Below, piece by piece: positions 34,869 through 44,818 of a stretch of DNA of 64,000 nucleotides (position 1 is the first letter of the stretch; each line of letters starts with the position of its first letter). The DNA lies in assembly GCA_033296875.1 (NCBI GenBank), contig MU860048.1, positions 78,405 through 142,404 of the forward strand, in the 5' to 3' direction. Below the pieces are notes generated by a model that was not told where the DNA came from, ran no database searches, and saw nothing but the letters and a program-made list of their open reading frames with translations. This stretch comes from Achaetomium macrosporum (Eukaryota > Ascomycota > Sordariomycetes > Sordariales > Chaetomiaceae). A program made the translations under genes and the position numbers.

Positions 34869-35701
34869 CTTGCCTTGGTCCTTTCTTGTTGGCTTGCCAG
34901 CAGCGTAAACTGTGTTGTTGGACGCCGAAGATGGTGATGGTAGATTTACAGCCGTCAGTATGATGCAGCGTACACTGCACCACTCGAAGGTAGTGTAAGT
35001 GTGTAGATCTTTAGGGACAAAGGATATAGAATCGTTACTGCACACTTGTCACGGCTGGGAGGCTTCAGCGTGTTGACATTTCCTTTATACGAATAGGTTT
35101 ATCATTTATGCGGACTTAGACGGTGTTATGGCTTGCTTGCTCCGACGTTTCGTTGCAGACTTGCAGCTGCAGTTTTCCAGAGCCCGGGCTGCCTTACGGG
35201 TGGCCGGTGGCCCGGGTCGTCATCGCCAGCAATGAAAATGTTGCACTTACTCAGCAACATCTCGGTGGTCTAGATTATGACATCAGATCGTTCGGTAATA
35301 ACGCGCGGTAAACTCCCTAACTGTACTTAGGTCCGGAGATTAGCGTTAACTGTTCGATTGTATGCAGTGATGTTCGTTTTCCTTGCAAGTGGGTTTTATT
35401 CAATGGTGAGGAAGGCCATGCTATCCACCTTCAGTTGTTTTTGGAGTCATTTTCGCAGTGCAAGCTGCTCTGCAAAATAGCAATGGAAGTTCCAGGTTCC
35501 GAAAAGGCTTCCCCGTTTCCATTGTATGGGAAGCCATCGCGGTTACGGCTCGGGCTGTTCCTTGCCTGTCGCATTCTATCTAGTGCCAGCGTCAATCTCG
35601 AGCGATGGGCATGTTGTGATGCAATTCTGTCCTACAACACCTACGAACCTCACCCTTAATTAACTTCCAGATCCGTCCAGCGGCATCGTTATTGCGTGAA
35701 T
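34869..35701. other. intergenic region
   Basis: Promoter of the SDR gene and 3' flank of the methyltransferase; nothing else recognised. Confidence 0.5.
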
Positions 35702-36678
35702 TTAAGGCCGCCTCATTCGAAACGCGAGAATAACCGGAATCTGCGTGAAATTGCTGGTAGACTCAATCCTCTCCTCGCCATCCTCTTTGGTGAAGGCCAG
35801 CTCCTCCAGCGCATCCATGACCAGTCTGGCCCTGAAGAAGGGGGCGAAGAGCTCATGCATCGGCCGATGGAAATAGAGCTGCGCATATGCTCAATCTCAG
35901 GACAACCCAACAGGTCCCGAACGGAGGATCACTCACCTGTTTCGCCGGTTGGCCGTCCACCGCGATGCCCTTTGCCGGCGGCACAAACATGTACTCCTTG
36001 ATGACCTTTGACCTGGTAATCTCCTCCTCGCCCGTGACGGGGCTGAACCTTTTCTCGATGCTGATCGCCGCCCCGGAGGTGAAGAACACCGGGTGCAACA
36101 ATGTTGCCACGAACCTGGTTCCATCTCAGCCAGATGTTGTGTTGCGGCACATCCACGCACACCCCGTGTCTCTTTCTCAGCTGGGCAACTTACACCCCGT
36201 TCTTTGCAATCAACCCTTTGCTCAGCGCGTCCGCGAGCGGCTCCAAGTCAGCCACATCCATCGCGGCCATGTTCATCAACACGACATCAAACCCCCAATC
36301 TTCCGCAGTCCGCAGTAGCCCAAAGTCCGCCCGGCTGGTGACATCAAGCTTCCTGAACCTCACATTCCCCGACTCCTCCTCAGTCTGCTGATGCGCCTCC
36401 GCCAGCCGCAGCATCTCATAGCTGCCATCGGTCGCCAGCACCGAACTTGCGCCGTTGCGCGCAAGCCAGCGCGCACAGAGGCCATTGCCAGTTGCGAGGT
36501 CGAGCGCCCTGCACCCGGCAGTTGTCCGGAGGGTTGGCCCCAGAAGGCGGGTCAGGCAAGGTTCTTGCAGCCGCCGCCAGTACTTGTTGCCTGCTTTGGT
36601 TATGGCGGCGTCCCAGTATTCTGCGTTGGTCTCCCATGATTCGAGGGCGTTGGCTGATAACGAGGCAGGGGGTTCCAT
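35702..36678 (-). CDS. class I SAM-dependent methyltransferase
   Basis: Three exons: 36678-36194, 36114-35937 and 35878-35702, with introns of 79 and 58 nt; 279 residues. I chose MEPPASLSANALESWETNAE as the start because the in-frame extension upstream looks like leader. The SAM motif is RALDLATGNGLCARWLARNG, then VLATDGS (acidic loop) and FDVVLMNMAAMDV (motif near the active site). Splicing restores IAKNGVFVATLLHPVFFTSG and VDGQPAKQLYFHRPMHELF, patterns common to this fungal family of small-molecule methyltransferases. Substrate unknown. The C-terminus TSNFTQIPVILAFRMRRP is intact. Confidence 0.85.
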
Positions 36679-37349
36679 ATTAAGGGTGAGTTTTCCGAAC
36701 GTCGAGAGTGAAGCAGCAAGTGCAGTGGTGAGGTTCGGGGAAGGAAGATCAGATCGCGAGTTCGAGGTCGAGGTGAGACGAACGGTGATCTGATCAGTGT
36801 CTGGCAAGCAAACCATGCAGGTTTCTTGTCCATCCCGAGTGACTCAGCCGGGGTGCAGAAACTTGCATGAGCTGCTGCGTGTGGTTGGTCAAAGACGAGC
36901 TAGCGCTGGAGCATTGAACAGATTCCCAGGATACTTAGACTTGGCTTGGACAACACGAGGTCCTTCGGATGAACTTTGGTGTATCTACCACAGTACCAAA
37001 CTGTCGATATCTTGGGATTTAAAGTACCGAAATCGAGAACCTGAAATTCCAAGTCCGCCCATTCTCCACAACCAGGAACATCCAAGCGTCCAGTAGGTAT
37101 TTAAGCGATGCAGCCAGCCAGGTAGGGAAGTCTTAACATACGCGTTAACTACAGGTAGGTAGCTCTACTATGTCCTAGTCATCTGAACGGCTTTCCATCC
37201 GTCCTCATCCACCAACTCTCCACCGACTCGTGGCGAATACAACACAACCCCATGCGTCTCTGCCCTCACCATTCATTGACCCAGCATCGCCCCCCATCCC
37301 AATTCAACTTCCCCCATATCCCATCCCCTGAGTTCTAACCCACAAGCAC
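36679..37349. other. intergenic region
   Basis: Nothing recognised beyond flanks of the two neighbours. Confidence 0.5.
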
Positions 37350-37934
37350 CTAAGAAAGAATAACCCTCCAATCGACAAACCCCATCCCGCTCCCGGTATC
37401 ACACCAAACGGTACTGCTCACCCCAACCCGGCCATCAACTTTCTCCCCCTCCGTCGCCCTCTCCACATGAGCACGGATATAAAACCTCAGATCGTTCGTC
37501 CCAAACTTATACTCTCCCACCTCCCCATCCCCGTTCCCATTCCCGGAACTCCAGCGCACCTCAAAAGCACACGACCCGCTCTGCCCCAGCCTCACCCACC
37601 CGTCCCTGCCCTCCCCCTCGCTGGCTGCCGTGTCGGCAGAAGAAATGGTCCAGTACCCCGGCCCGGGGTGGGCGTTGTACAGCGCGACACAGTCCGTAGC
37701 GAGCGGGGAGGTGGAAGGGGAGGAGGTGTAGGCGGGGTTGGCTTCGCCGCAGTAGTCGTCTTTGGTGTACGTGCCCGGTGATGAGGCGGTGGTGTAGACG
37801 GCGCGTTTCAAATTGGATAGGGACAGATGGGATGGAGCGTCCCTGGTATTAAGAGAGAAGGGCGCGGGTGCTGTGAGGGCCGTCGGTGCGGTGGAGAGGG
37901 TGAAGACGAGGAGTTTTGTGCTGAGGGACGGCAT
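37350..37934 (-). CDS. secreted Hce2/Ecp2-like effector-type protein
   Basis: Single exon, 194 residues. The N-terminus is a hydrophobic signal-like segment (MPSLSTKLLVFTLSTAPTAL). The mature part carries four cysteines in YCGEANPAY, DCVALY, GSCAFEV and WCDTGSG, with a central YKFGTNDLRFYI. This spacing matches the Hce2 domain (homologues of the Cladosporium fulvum Ecp2 effector), annotated in databases as putative necrosis-inducing factor. In saprotrophs the family is thought to act in antagonism or host contact; the activity of this copy is unknown. It stands alone as a single-domain protein, not fused to chitinase. Confidence 0.72.
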   Translation of the reverse strand: MPSLSTKLLVFTLSTAPTALTAPAPFSLNTRDAPSHLSLSNLKRAVYTTASSPGTYTKDDYCGEANPAYTSSPSTSPLATDCVALYNAHPGPGYWTISSADTAASEGEGRDGWVRLGQSGSCAFEVRWSSGNGNGDGEVGEYKFGTNDLRFYIRAHVERATEGEKVDGRVGVSSTVWCDTGSGMGFVDWRVILS

Positions 37935-39212
37935 TCTGTTGGTTGATGGCTGATGGGGGTGCCTAATGTCGAGGTGGGAGAGCTTGTGGCAACTTCAGCA
38001 GCAAAGAGCCTGAGAGAGGTGGTTGTATATGTTCGTGCTGTCGCGCTAGGTGAAGGCTTGTGGGAAGTTATATATCATATCCTCTTAAGCTTGGCATCAC
38101 ATCAATCTCTGTATACCTGAGTGTTGGTTCCCAGTCACATCCGCAGACGCCGGCCCGGTGTCACTCACTCACCAGTCCGCATAACTACCATCACATCACG
38201 TCACAAACACACAGCACACAGCACATGGAAACCCTCAGCAAATCCCTCTCGCACTTACCACTGTAAAGAGCGACGATCGGCGCCGACCCAGATCGGGCAG
38301 GCCATACGGGAATGGGACCCAGAGACAGATCACATCATGCCCGCCAGAGACAACAATTGATTTGCAGATCCGCAGTCGGCCACCCTGGGTGGGCGGTTAC
38401 ACCAACCAATTGAGCGGCCCAGTCCTTATGCGGGGGTGCCGGGGCACACAGCATGTTGGTTCACCTGGTTGGTGACAGGCTGAACAAGCATGTGCTGATC
38501 ACAAACCCCGACCCGTGGAGTAACCGTGATGTGATGCATTATGCCAGGGACGCGGTCACCGGGTTGGGCGGCTGCTGGTGTACCACAGTAGCCTGGGCAA
38601 GCCCATCCAGGGGTTCAGTCGAGGATTGGGATGAATGCGCACAGTAAGCCAGCTAGTGTATCACCACCACACAGGATTTGGGGGGGTAAGATGTGTGATT
38701 GTCCTACCTTCCATATCCTAGAGATGTTGCACAGAATTCCTCTCAGTGCAGTGACTGGGAGAGTTAACAGGACATTAAGCATATCCGGCGACGCCAAAGA
38801 TGATACACGAAGCTTGTCCAACCAACTCCGGTAGAACCTGCGACGTCCATATCTTAAGAACTGCTGTATGAAGTAACAGTTGGCTATTGATATCCTGTCC
38901 TCGTTGAAAATGACCATGCAGGGGATTCCCAGCAGTTTCCGGGCGCCCAAATAACAGTATGAATGCCATTCCGTGGAACAGCAGAAGTTCTTCCTGCTTA
39001 TCGAGTGCTGACCATACGTACTTCAGGGAGCCAGGTTGGGCTGTTGGGTCGCCGCCTCGTTAGCGAAGTTGCGCAGTAATTGGATTCATGCAAAGCCTCT
39101 CTGTCTGCCGGTGAACGGGCTATTATCTTGCATTTTGTCCCGTCAGCGGAGAAAAGATCCGGTCAAGCACGACCAAGCACGGCCAGGTGTGTTGGTTACC
39201 GAGGCGAAGCCA
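37935..39212. other. intergenic region
   Basis: About 1.3 kb; no exon recognised on either strand. Confidence 0.5.
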
Positions 39213-39944
39213 TCACTGATGGTCCTCCAGCGCGTGAGTCGCCTCCGGAAGCCCGCTCTGCCGCCGCGGCACGGTACGGACGGTAAACTGCTTCACCACC
39301 CAGTTGGGAGGCGGGACAAAGAATGGCCAGATTTGCACCTCCCTCTTCTCCGTATCAGGATCCCACAGCGCCGGCGGGATGTAGACACTCTTGAGCCACT
39401 CGGACGACGTGACCAACCTCTCGGAACACTGCTCGCCGACGCAGAAGATGACAATTATCGTGTCTTCGGCTTCCGTCGGGTCGTCGCCATGGACCTGACG
39501 AGGCAGCGTCATGGTGAGTTCGCCCGTCCTCTGCTGTTTAGGCGGGATCTGGACATGCCAGAGAAGCGTTCCGATCGTCCATGAGGCGTTGAGGCTGAAC
39601 ATATGGACATAGACAGAATGGCTGTCGCTGCGGTTGGAGATGACGTACCGAAGGCAATCCCCGTGGGAGAGCTCGAGCTTGGTGGAGGCGTGATCCGATG
39701 GCTTGTTCTTGCTGTACAGGCGGATCGAGAACCAGTCCCTCGGTACGGGGGAGTAGTATTGGTATTCCGTCAAGGATCGGACGGTCTGGGAGGCAGCCAA
39801 CAGACGTAGCGCCTTGCCCAGATCCTCGAGAGCGTCTGGTGCGTTGATGGGAATAGGGCGAACCCGAGGAACTGGCGACCCTTTCCAATCGACGATCATG
39901 AGATGCGCGTCGCTGCTCTCCACAACTCTCAAAGCCTGGCCCTG
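39213..39944 (-). CDS. C-terminal module in frame behind the NLR stop codon
   Basis: This 243-codon frame follows the TAG of the NACHT gene directly and in the same phase. The first in-frame ATG is at 39900 (MIVDWKGSPVPRVRPIP), after about 14 protein-like residues that lead back to the stop. Its sequence suggests a short helical part (APDALEDLGKALRLLAASQT) and then a beta-rich sandwich (DWFSIRLYSKN, LSHGDCLRYVISNRSD, VYVHMFSLNASWTIG, IIVIFCVGEQCS). From memory, similar modules end fungal caspase-like (peptidase C14) proteins. It is either the tail of the NLR, reached by readthrough or splicing, or a separate short gene that lost its N-terminal domain. Confidence 0.6.
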   Translation of the reverse strand, partial: QGQALRVVESSDAHLMIVDWKGSPVPRVRPIPINAPDALEDLGKALRLLAASQTVRSLTEYQYYSPVPRDWFSIRLYSKNKPSDHASTKLELSHGDCLRYVISNRSDSHSVYVHMFSLNASWTIGTLLWHVQIPPKQQRTGELTMTLPRQVHGDDPTEAEDTIIVIFCVGEQCSERLVTSSEWLKSVYIPPALWDPDTEKREVQIWPFFVPPPNWVVKQFTVRTVPRRQSGLPEATHALEDHQ

Positions 39945-42745
39945 CTAAGGCTCAATAACGGAACGGTCGGTGCCCCAAGGTTCGATACAGATTTCTGCGG
40001 CGAGAGCTTTGTCAAGCACAGCCCGGTTGACCGCGCTCCAAGGTGAGCTCAACCGAACGGAGGTCAGCATGTGCTGGTACCAAGGGCGCAGCATGTTCGT
40101 GAGATCGAGGAGACTCTCGGTGTTTAACCGGTTCGATCCCAGCATCCCCCGTACATGGCTGTGCCAGAAGAGGTGCGCATAGCTGGCGAAGCCAAGCTCA
40201 GCGGTGTCCCAGAGGTGGCACTCGTCTGTGTCCTCCACCGTAGTATCTTCTCCTTTGAACTTGGAGGGCACGCGCAAAGGCAACGAAAGGTACAGGATAC
40301 AGGTTTCGGCAAGGGCGCTATGGCAGGTCTCCAGGGTGAAATCGCCCAACCAGTGGGGCTTTCGGTGGCCGTTTTCTCCAGGGCCGGCCAGGAGGAAGTC
40401 TTTGGCTGTCTGGTGAATGAAGTAGACCCGGCCGTTGTAGACATCCAAGAAGTACCTGCAGGCATCCAAAATCCAGTTGCGGAAACAGGCTTCGTCTTGC
40501 AGGCCCAGACCATACTTGCTTCCGTTAGGGAGATCGCGGATGTTGAGGGCAATGTTGACTTCCCGTAAAGTAAGCGGCCTTGCCGCCGCCAAGACAATCT
40601 GAAATAGCCTTCTCACATCGTCCCGTTGGTTCTCGCGGACGCGGTTGAGGAACCCGAGGTATGCCTCTTTCACGTTCGCCGGAAGCGTTTTGAAGATATC
40701 GATCCAACCCCGAGGCACCCGCGGCACACTGTCCCGCATTTTCATCTCGAGATAATCGAACAACAACTTGACGTAGAGATACGTCCTTTCCTCCTTCGGT
40801 CGAACCAGCTCGAGCAGCTCTCGTCTCAGCGCCTTGTCTTGGATACACTTTGTCGCAAACCCATCGAACCGGGCCATGACAACACCCTCGATGTCCTTGC
40901 TGATGTACTTGCAGCAGTGCGGATCCTCCTCGAGTTTCAGGGCGACCACATGAGGCGAGTCAATCAGCTGGGGTACTGAAACCACGGGGCGCGTTGTGAT
41001 GAAGAACTTCAAACGCGGGCTTGGATCCAGGAGGTATTCGCTCAGCTTCTTGCACAGCTTGCCTGCCGAGTCGGGCTCACACTCGTCGAATCCATCGAGG
41101 ACCACCGTGACACTCCCCGGTTCACAGTCCCGGGTCGCCTCGTCCAGGACGTTCCACAGCAGATCAAAATTGCATCGCACTTCCTCGGGCAGGAGTTGAT
41201 CAATCTTGGCACTGATGATGTCGACGAGGTGCGGCTGTCTCCTGAAGAGCTCGTCTAGGACCCTGCAGAGAGCGGTGGTGGCAGCATTCTGGCCCTTTCC
41301 ATTGTCCTTGAAGAAGAAGGAGCAAACCGTCGTGGCCCTCCACTCGGACAATTCCGTCAATAAAGCTTTGGCGAGCACAGATTTTCCCGATCCTGGGATT
41401 CCTTCGAGAACAAAGACTCCAGAATCAGCTGAAGCCCACTTGACGAAGTCAGGGTGCGTAAGGACTCCGGCTCCAGTTCCGATTTGCGGGGAGTCGATGC
41501 TGTCCAGATAGGCCTGATAGACGGAGTAGGGAAGGTCATCAGGGAACTTGAATTTCAGTATCCTCTCGAACCTTTGCTTGTGGAGAGCATCCTCGGAGAG
41601 CGTGTGGAGCTTGTCCAAGAGGTGCTGCTCGTAGTTGAGGCTCATGTATTCTTCTAGGCGTTTCTCGCTCTCCTTGATCTCCGAGAGCATGGAATTCCAG
41701 TCATCAAGCTTCAGAATGTCCCGTGAAATTGTGGTCAAGGGACGGCAGTAGGTGTAGTATGCTCGCAAGTGATACTCGATGAGGAGCTTGTAGAGCGATA
41801 CAATCTCGTCGTGGATGGCATGCCGTAGTGCCGAGAAGCTGTGCGGGCTTTTCCAGTACTCACGGTTCAGCAGGTCGAGAACCTGGCCATACCACGTAAA
41901 GCGTGACATCACGTAGGCAAAGCCTGCCTCTCTCGCGGCAATTTGCTCGGCGTGGTTGACGATGATCTGAGCGGGCATTAGCCTGCTGGGCATCGAGAGT
42001 CTGTCAACGGATGGCCTACCGGTAAAATAATGGTACATACGCCCGTCCAGGCCAACGATGCAGGTGGTGAACAAGCAAGTGCAAGACCAATAGCGTCCTT
42101 GGTCCGTTGGATGAACTGCACAGCGGCAGAGATGATGCCTTGACTTGCAGTGTCTCGCTTCGCTAGGTCCACGTACTCTTGAGCTAGCCTTGTAAAAGAC
42201 TCCTCGACAGGGTTTACATTCTCTTCGTCATCGGTCTCTGGCTCCCTTCGCATCTGTGACGGCCGGCGGAAGGCCAAAGGGCCCCTGCTGGTGACAGTGC
42301 TGTACAGTTCCTCGTAATTCCTCACCAGAGGCTTGAGCGCATCGTCGCTGCTGACTTCATTGTACGCTTCTTGCCAGATTTCACACGCAACTAATGCGGC
42401 GTCCTGCCGACTGGCGAGCCGAGGGCTGCTGCGTCCTATGGGCGCCGTCTCGAAGGACGAGTATTGCGATGTGTCCCGTGGAAGATAGCGAGGGGGCGGT
42501 GCGAGACTCGAAGAAGGCCGACGGAATGGTGGGCAGCTCGCAAGCCGACGCTCAGGGGATGCTCTAGGCGACGTCACAACCGTCGAGGATGCGAATGGAG
42601 ACGGTACGAGCGGACATGGCGACGGCGAAAGTGATGCTGAGAGTGGGAACCTCGGCCTGACAGGCCGCCCGCGAATCGGCAACGGCTGGTCGTCCGGGCG
42701 TTCCCGTCGCCGATGGGGGAAAGAACAGCAAAGCACTAAAGGCAT
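39945..42745 (-). CDS. NACHT-domain NLR-type signal transduction ATPase
   Basis: Two exons, 42745-42041 and 41966-39945, intron 74 nt; the join reads SPPASLAWTGIIVNHAEQ. The 908 residues comprise: a Ser/Pro-rich low-complexity first 110 residues, a helical N-terminal region typical of fungal NWD/NACHT proteins (ALVACEIWQEAYNEV, then FAYVMSRFTWYGQV), and the NACHT core with Walker A GIPGSGKS (about 424-431) and Walker B VTVVLDGFDE (about 521-530). The winged-helix-like region follows (VYFIHQTAKDFLL, WLGDFTLETCHSALAETC). The usual ankyrin, WD40 or TPR repeats are absent. Fungal NLRs control heterokaryon incompatibility and probably innate defence. The frame ends at TAG 39947-39945 and continues in the same phase into another module. 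An N-terminal effector domain is not evident, so an upstream exon may be missing. Confidence 0.85.
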
Positions 42746-44818
42746 GGAACTGTCCCTCTACAGTGCGGTCGATAACCGTCAATCTCGTGTGGTTTGTGTT
42801 TATGCAATCCTGGCACGAGGCAATGCAACAGAGAGTAAGCGAGCATGAAGAGAGATCCCATGACTCATCAAAATCTCGGTTATGGGCTGGAACCTCTCGA
42901 TGCGTGGATGGAAACTCCGTAGGCAGGAGCGCCTCGTCGTGGCAACTCCCATCCCCTGGGGGCTTGCCATCTCAACCTCCGATCCAAGCTCGCACTTGCC
43001 GAGTTTAACCAGGGGTATCTTCCTCTCCCGGAACATGCGATGACGCCGACCATTGTCGCACCGGACAAACACACAATAGCGACAAACGCAGGACAGGACC
43101 GTTCTCGACGTTTGCGGACTGGACATAGCCCGAAAGATTTCTAAACGTATTAGCGGGCTCATTAGTAGTAAACGGTTTCGTCAGCTTTCCACGTTGCCCC
43201 TGAATTTTGGGGCTACCTGAGTTATTTGGGGGTTGCAATTTTTCTCCTTGCTGGTATCTCTCCTCCTCAGAGCTAATCGAGATGGTTATTTTCTCTCTGA
43301 GGGCGTGTGCTTGCTTTCTCGATAATTAGAAGCCATGTAATTGTTGACGCTCGCTGAACTTGCCAACCCTAGGAACACGCGGGAGCAGTGGGTAAGCAGT
43401 CCTAAGGGTCTTGTTCTTGTATTGTCGACTACTAGTAGTATTTATCAAGGATTGCACAGATAGCATATCCAAGATTTGCGACGACCTGAACATCGTTCCC
43501 CTGACACTTCACCCATTCGTTCAGTCCGTGCAGAAGCGCGACCCTTAGGTTGGCTAGGCGGTCTGAGTAAGAAGATTTTAAACGACTTGAAGAAAGGGAA
43601 GCCGGAGGACAAGACGTCGGCCCCAAACGCGGCGGTACCTGGCCAGGAGCCTAGCAAGGACTGGGACGGGAGGAACCCTAGCAAGAAAGATCGGAGATGG
43701 TATTGTGAAAGGCTCCAAGAAATCGGTTGCGTACACGGCGGTAGTCTGGCCGGGCATGCTGGGTGATCTCATGGCTGGGTGGGCTGTCGAGCCGGTACTT
43801 AGGTAGTTCGAGGCGGCCCGTCGAGGGCTCGTCGATGCTGAGCCTGGGTCAAGCCAATAAATCGGTAACCGAGATCCCCCTGTTGGTGCTGTGGGCGTGC
43901 GGTGGTGACTTGATGTGCCTTGCGGGTGACAAGCAGATCTCGAAGTTGTCGCGCTTCCCGGAACCTAATCGCGCTTCTCAGGAAAACCCCCAGGCATCAA
44001 GAGCAGGCCTCCATATAAGGACAGTCTTTTGGCCGACCTCGTGCCGAAGTTTAGAATACAATGTCCCCAAAAATACAGGTCATTCCGCGGCGCACCTTAC
44101 TTCCGATGCCTTATGCCTTCAGATTATGCAAAGCCTCGACAACGCAATGAGAAGCCCTCATGTATCGGTCTTGAACACCAGCATTTCTTCGAGATCTTCC
44201 TGCTTCCTGTCGCCGGCTGAGGTGCCCAGATTTGAGTGGTGGCCTGTGCACTGGTGAGCCCTGTTGATGTGGGGCGCGATGTGCCGCTCACCCACGTTGG
44301 CGGGCCAAACAGGCACGCGGTGCAGCTCGCGGGAGGTCTGCAGCGGGCCGCTCTCGTTTCTTGTTGGGCACCTTTGCCAGCCCACTCCTTTTCTTCCTGC
44401 TCTGACATCCGCCCACCTCAATGTACGACAACGCGCACACCTCGCCATGCGTCACTCAACCTCTCGGAGTTTGTATCATCTGGACGTGAATGGTCCGAGA
44501 CTTGATCGTCGATGCGGACCCGGCTGATTGGCGCTCGGGCGGTCAGACTAGCGCCCCACGTCACACCTCTGATGATCGACCATCACCAGCGACTCCACAC
44601 CTCACGTCCCTTTGTCGACGACTCGACTGCAGCCGCCCGCAAATCGCACCCGGTGTCCAACGAGGGACGGCGCTGTTTTCTCTCCTATAACTAACCCTAG
44701 TGAAATCATTGCTTTTTCCCCCTCGACCCAGAACGAAACACGCTCGACGGATTTCTACGACTATGCCATTGCCCCTGTTCGTATTCCGGATCGAACTCCG
44801 CCTCCTCCTGCACCTGGG
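42746..44818. other. intergenic region
   Basis: About 2 kb between the NLR and the coiled-coil gene. Short frames occur on both strands but none is convincing. The right end may contain further 5' coding sequence of the coiled-coil gene, since its frame stays open back to 44576. Confidence 0.4.
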
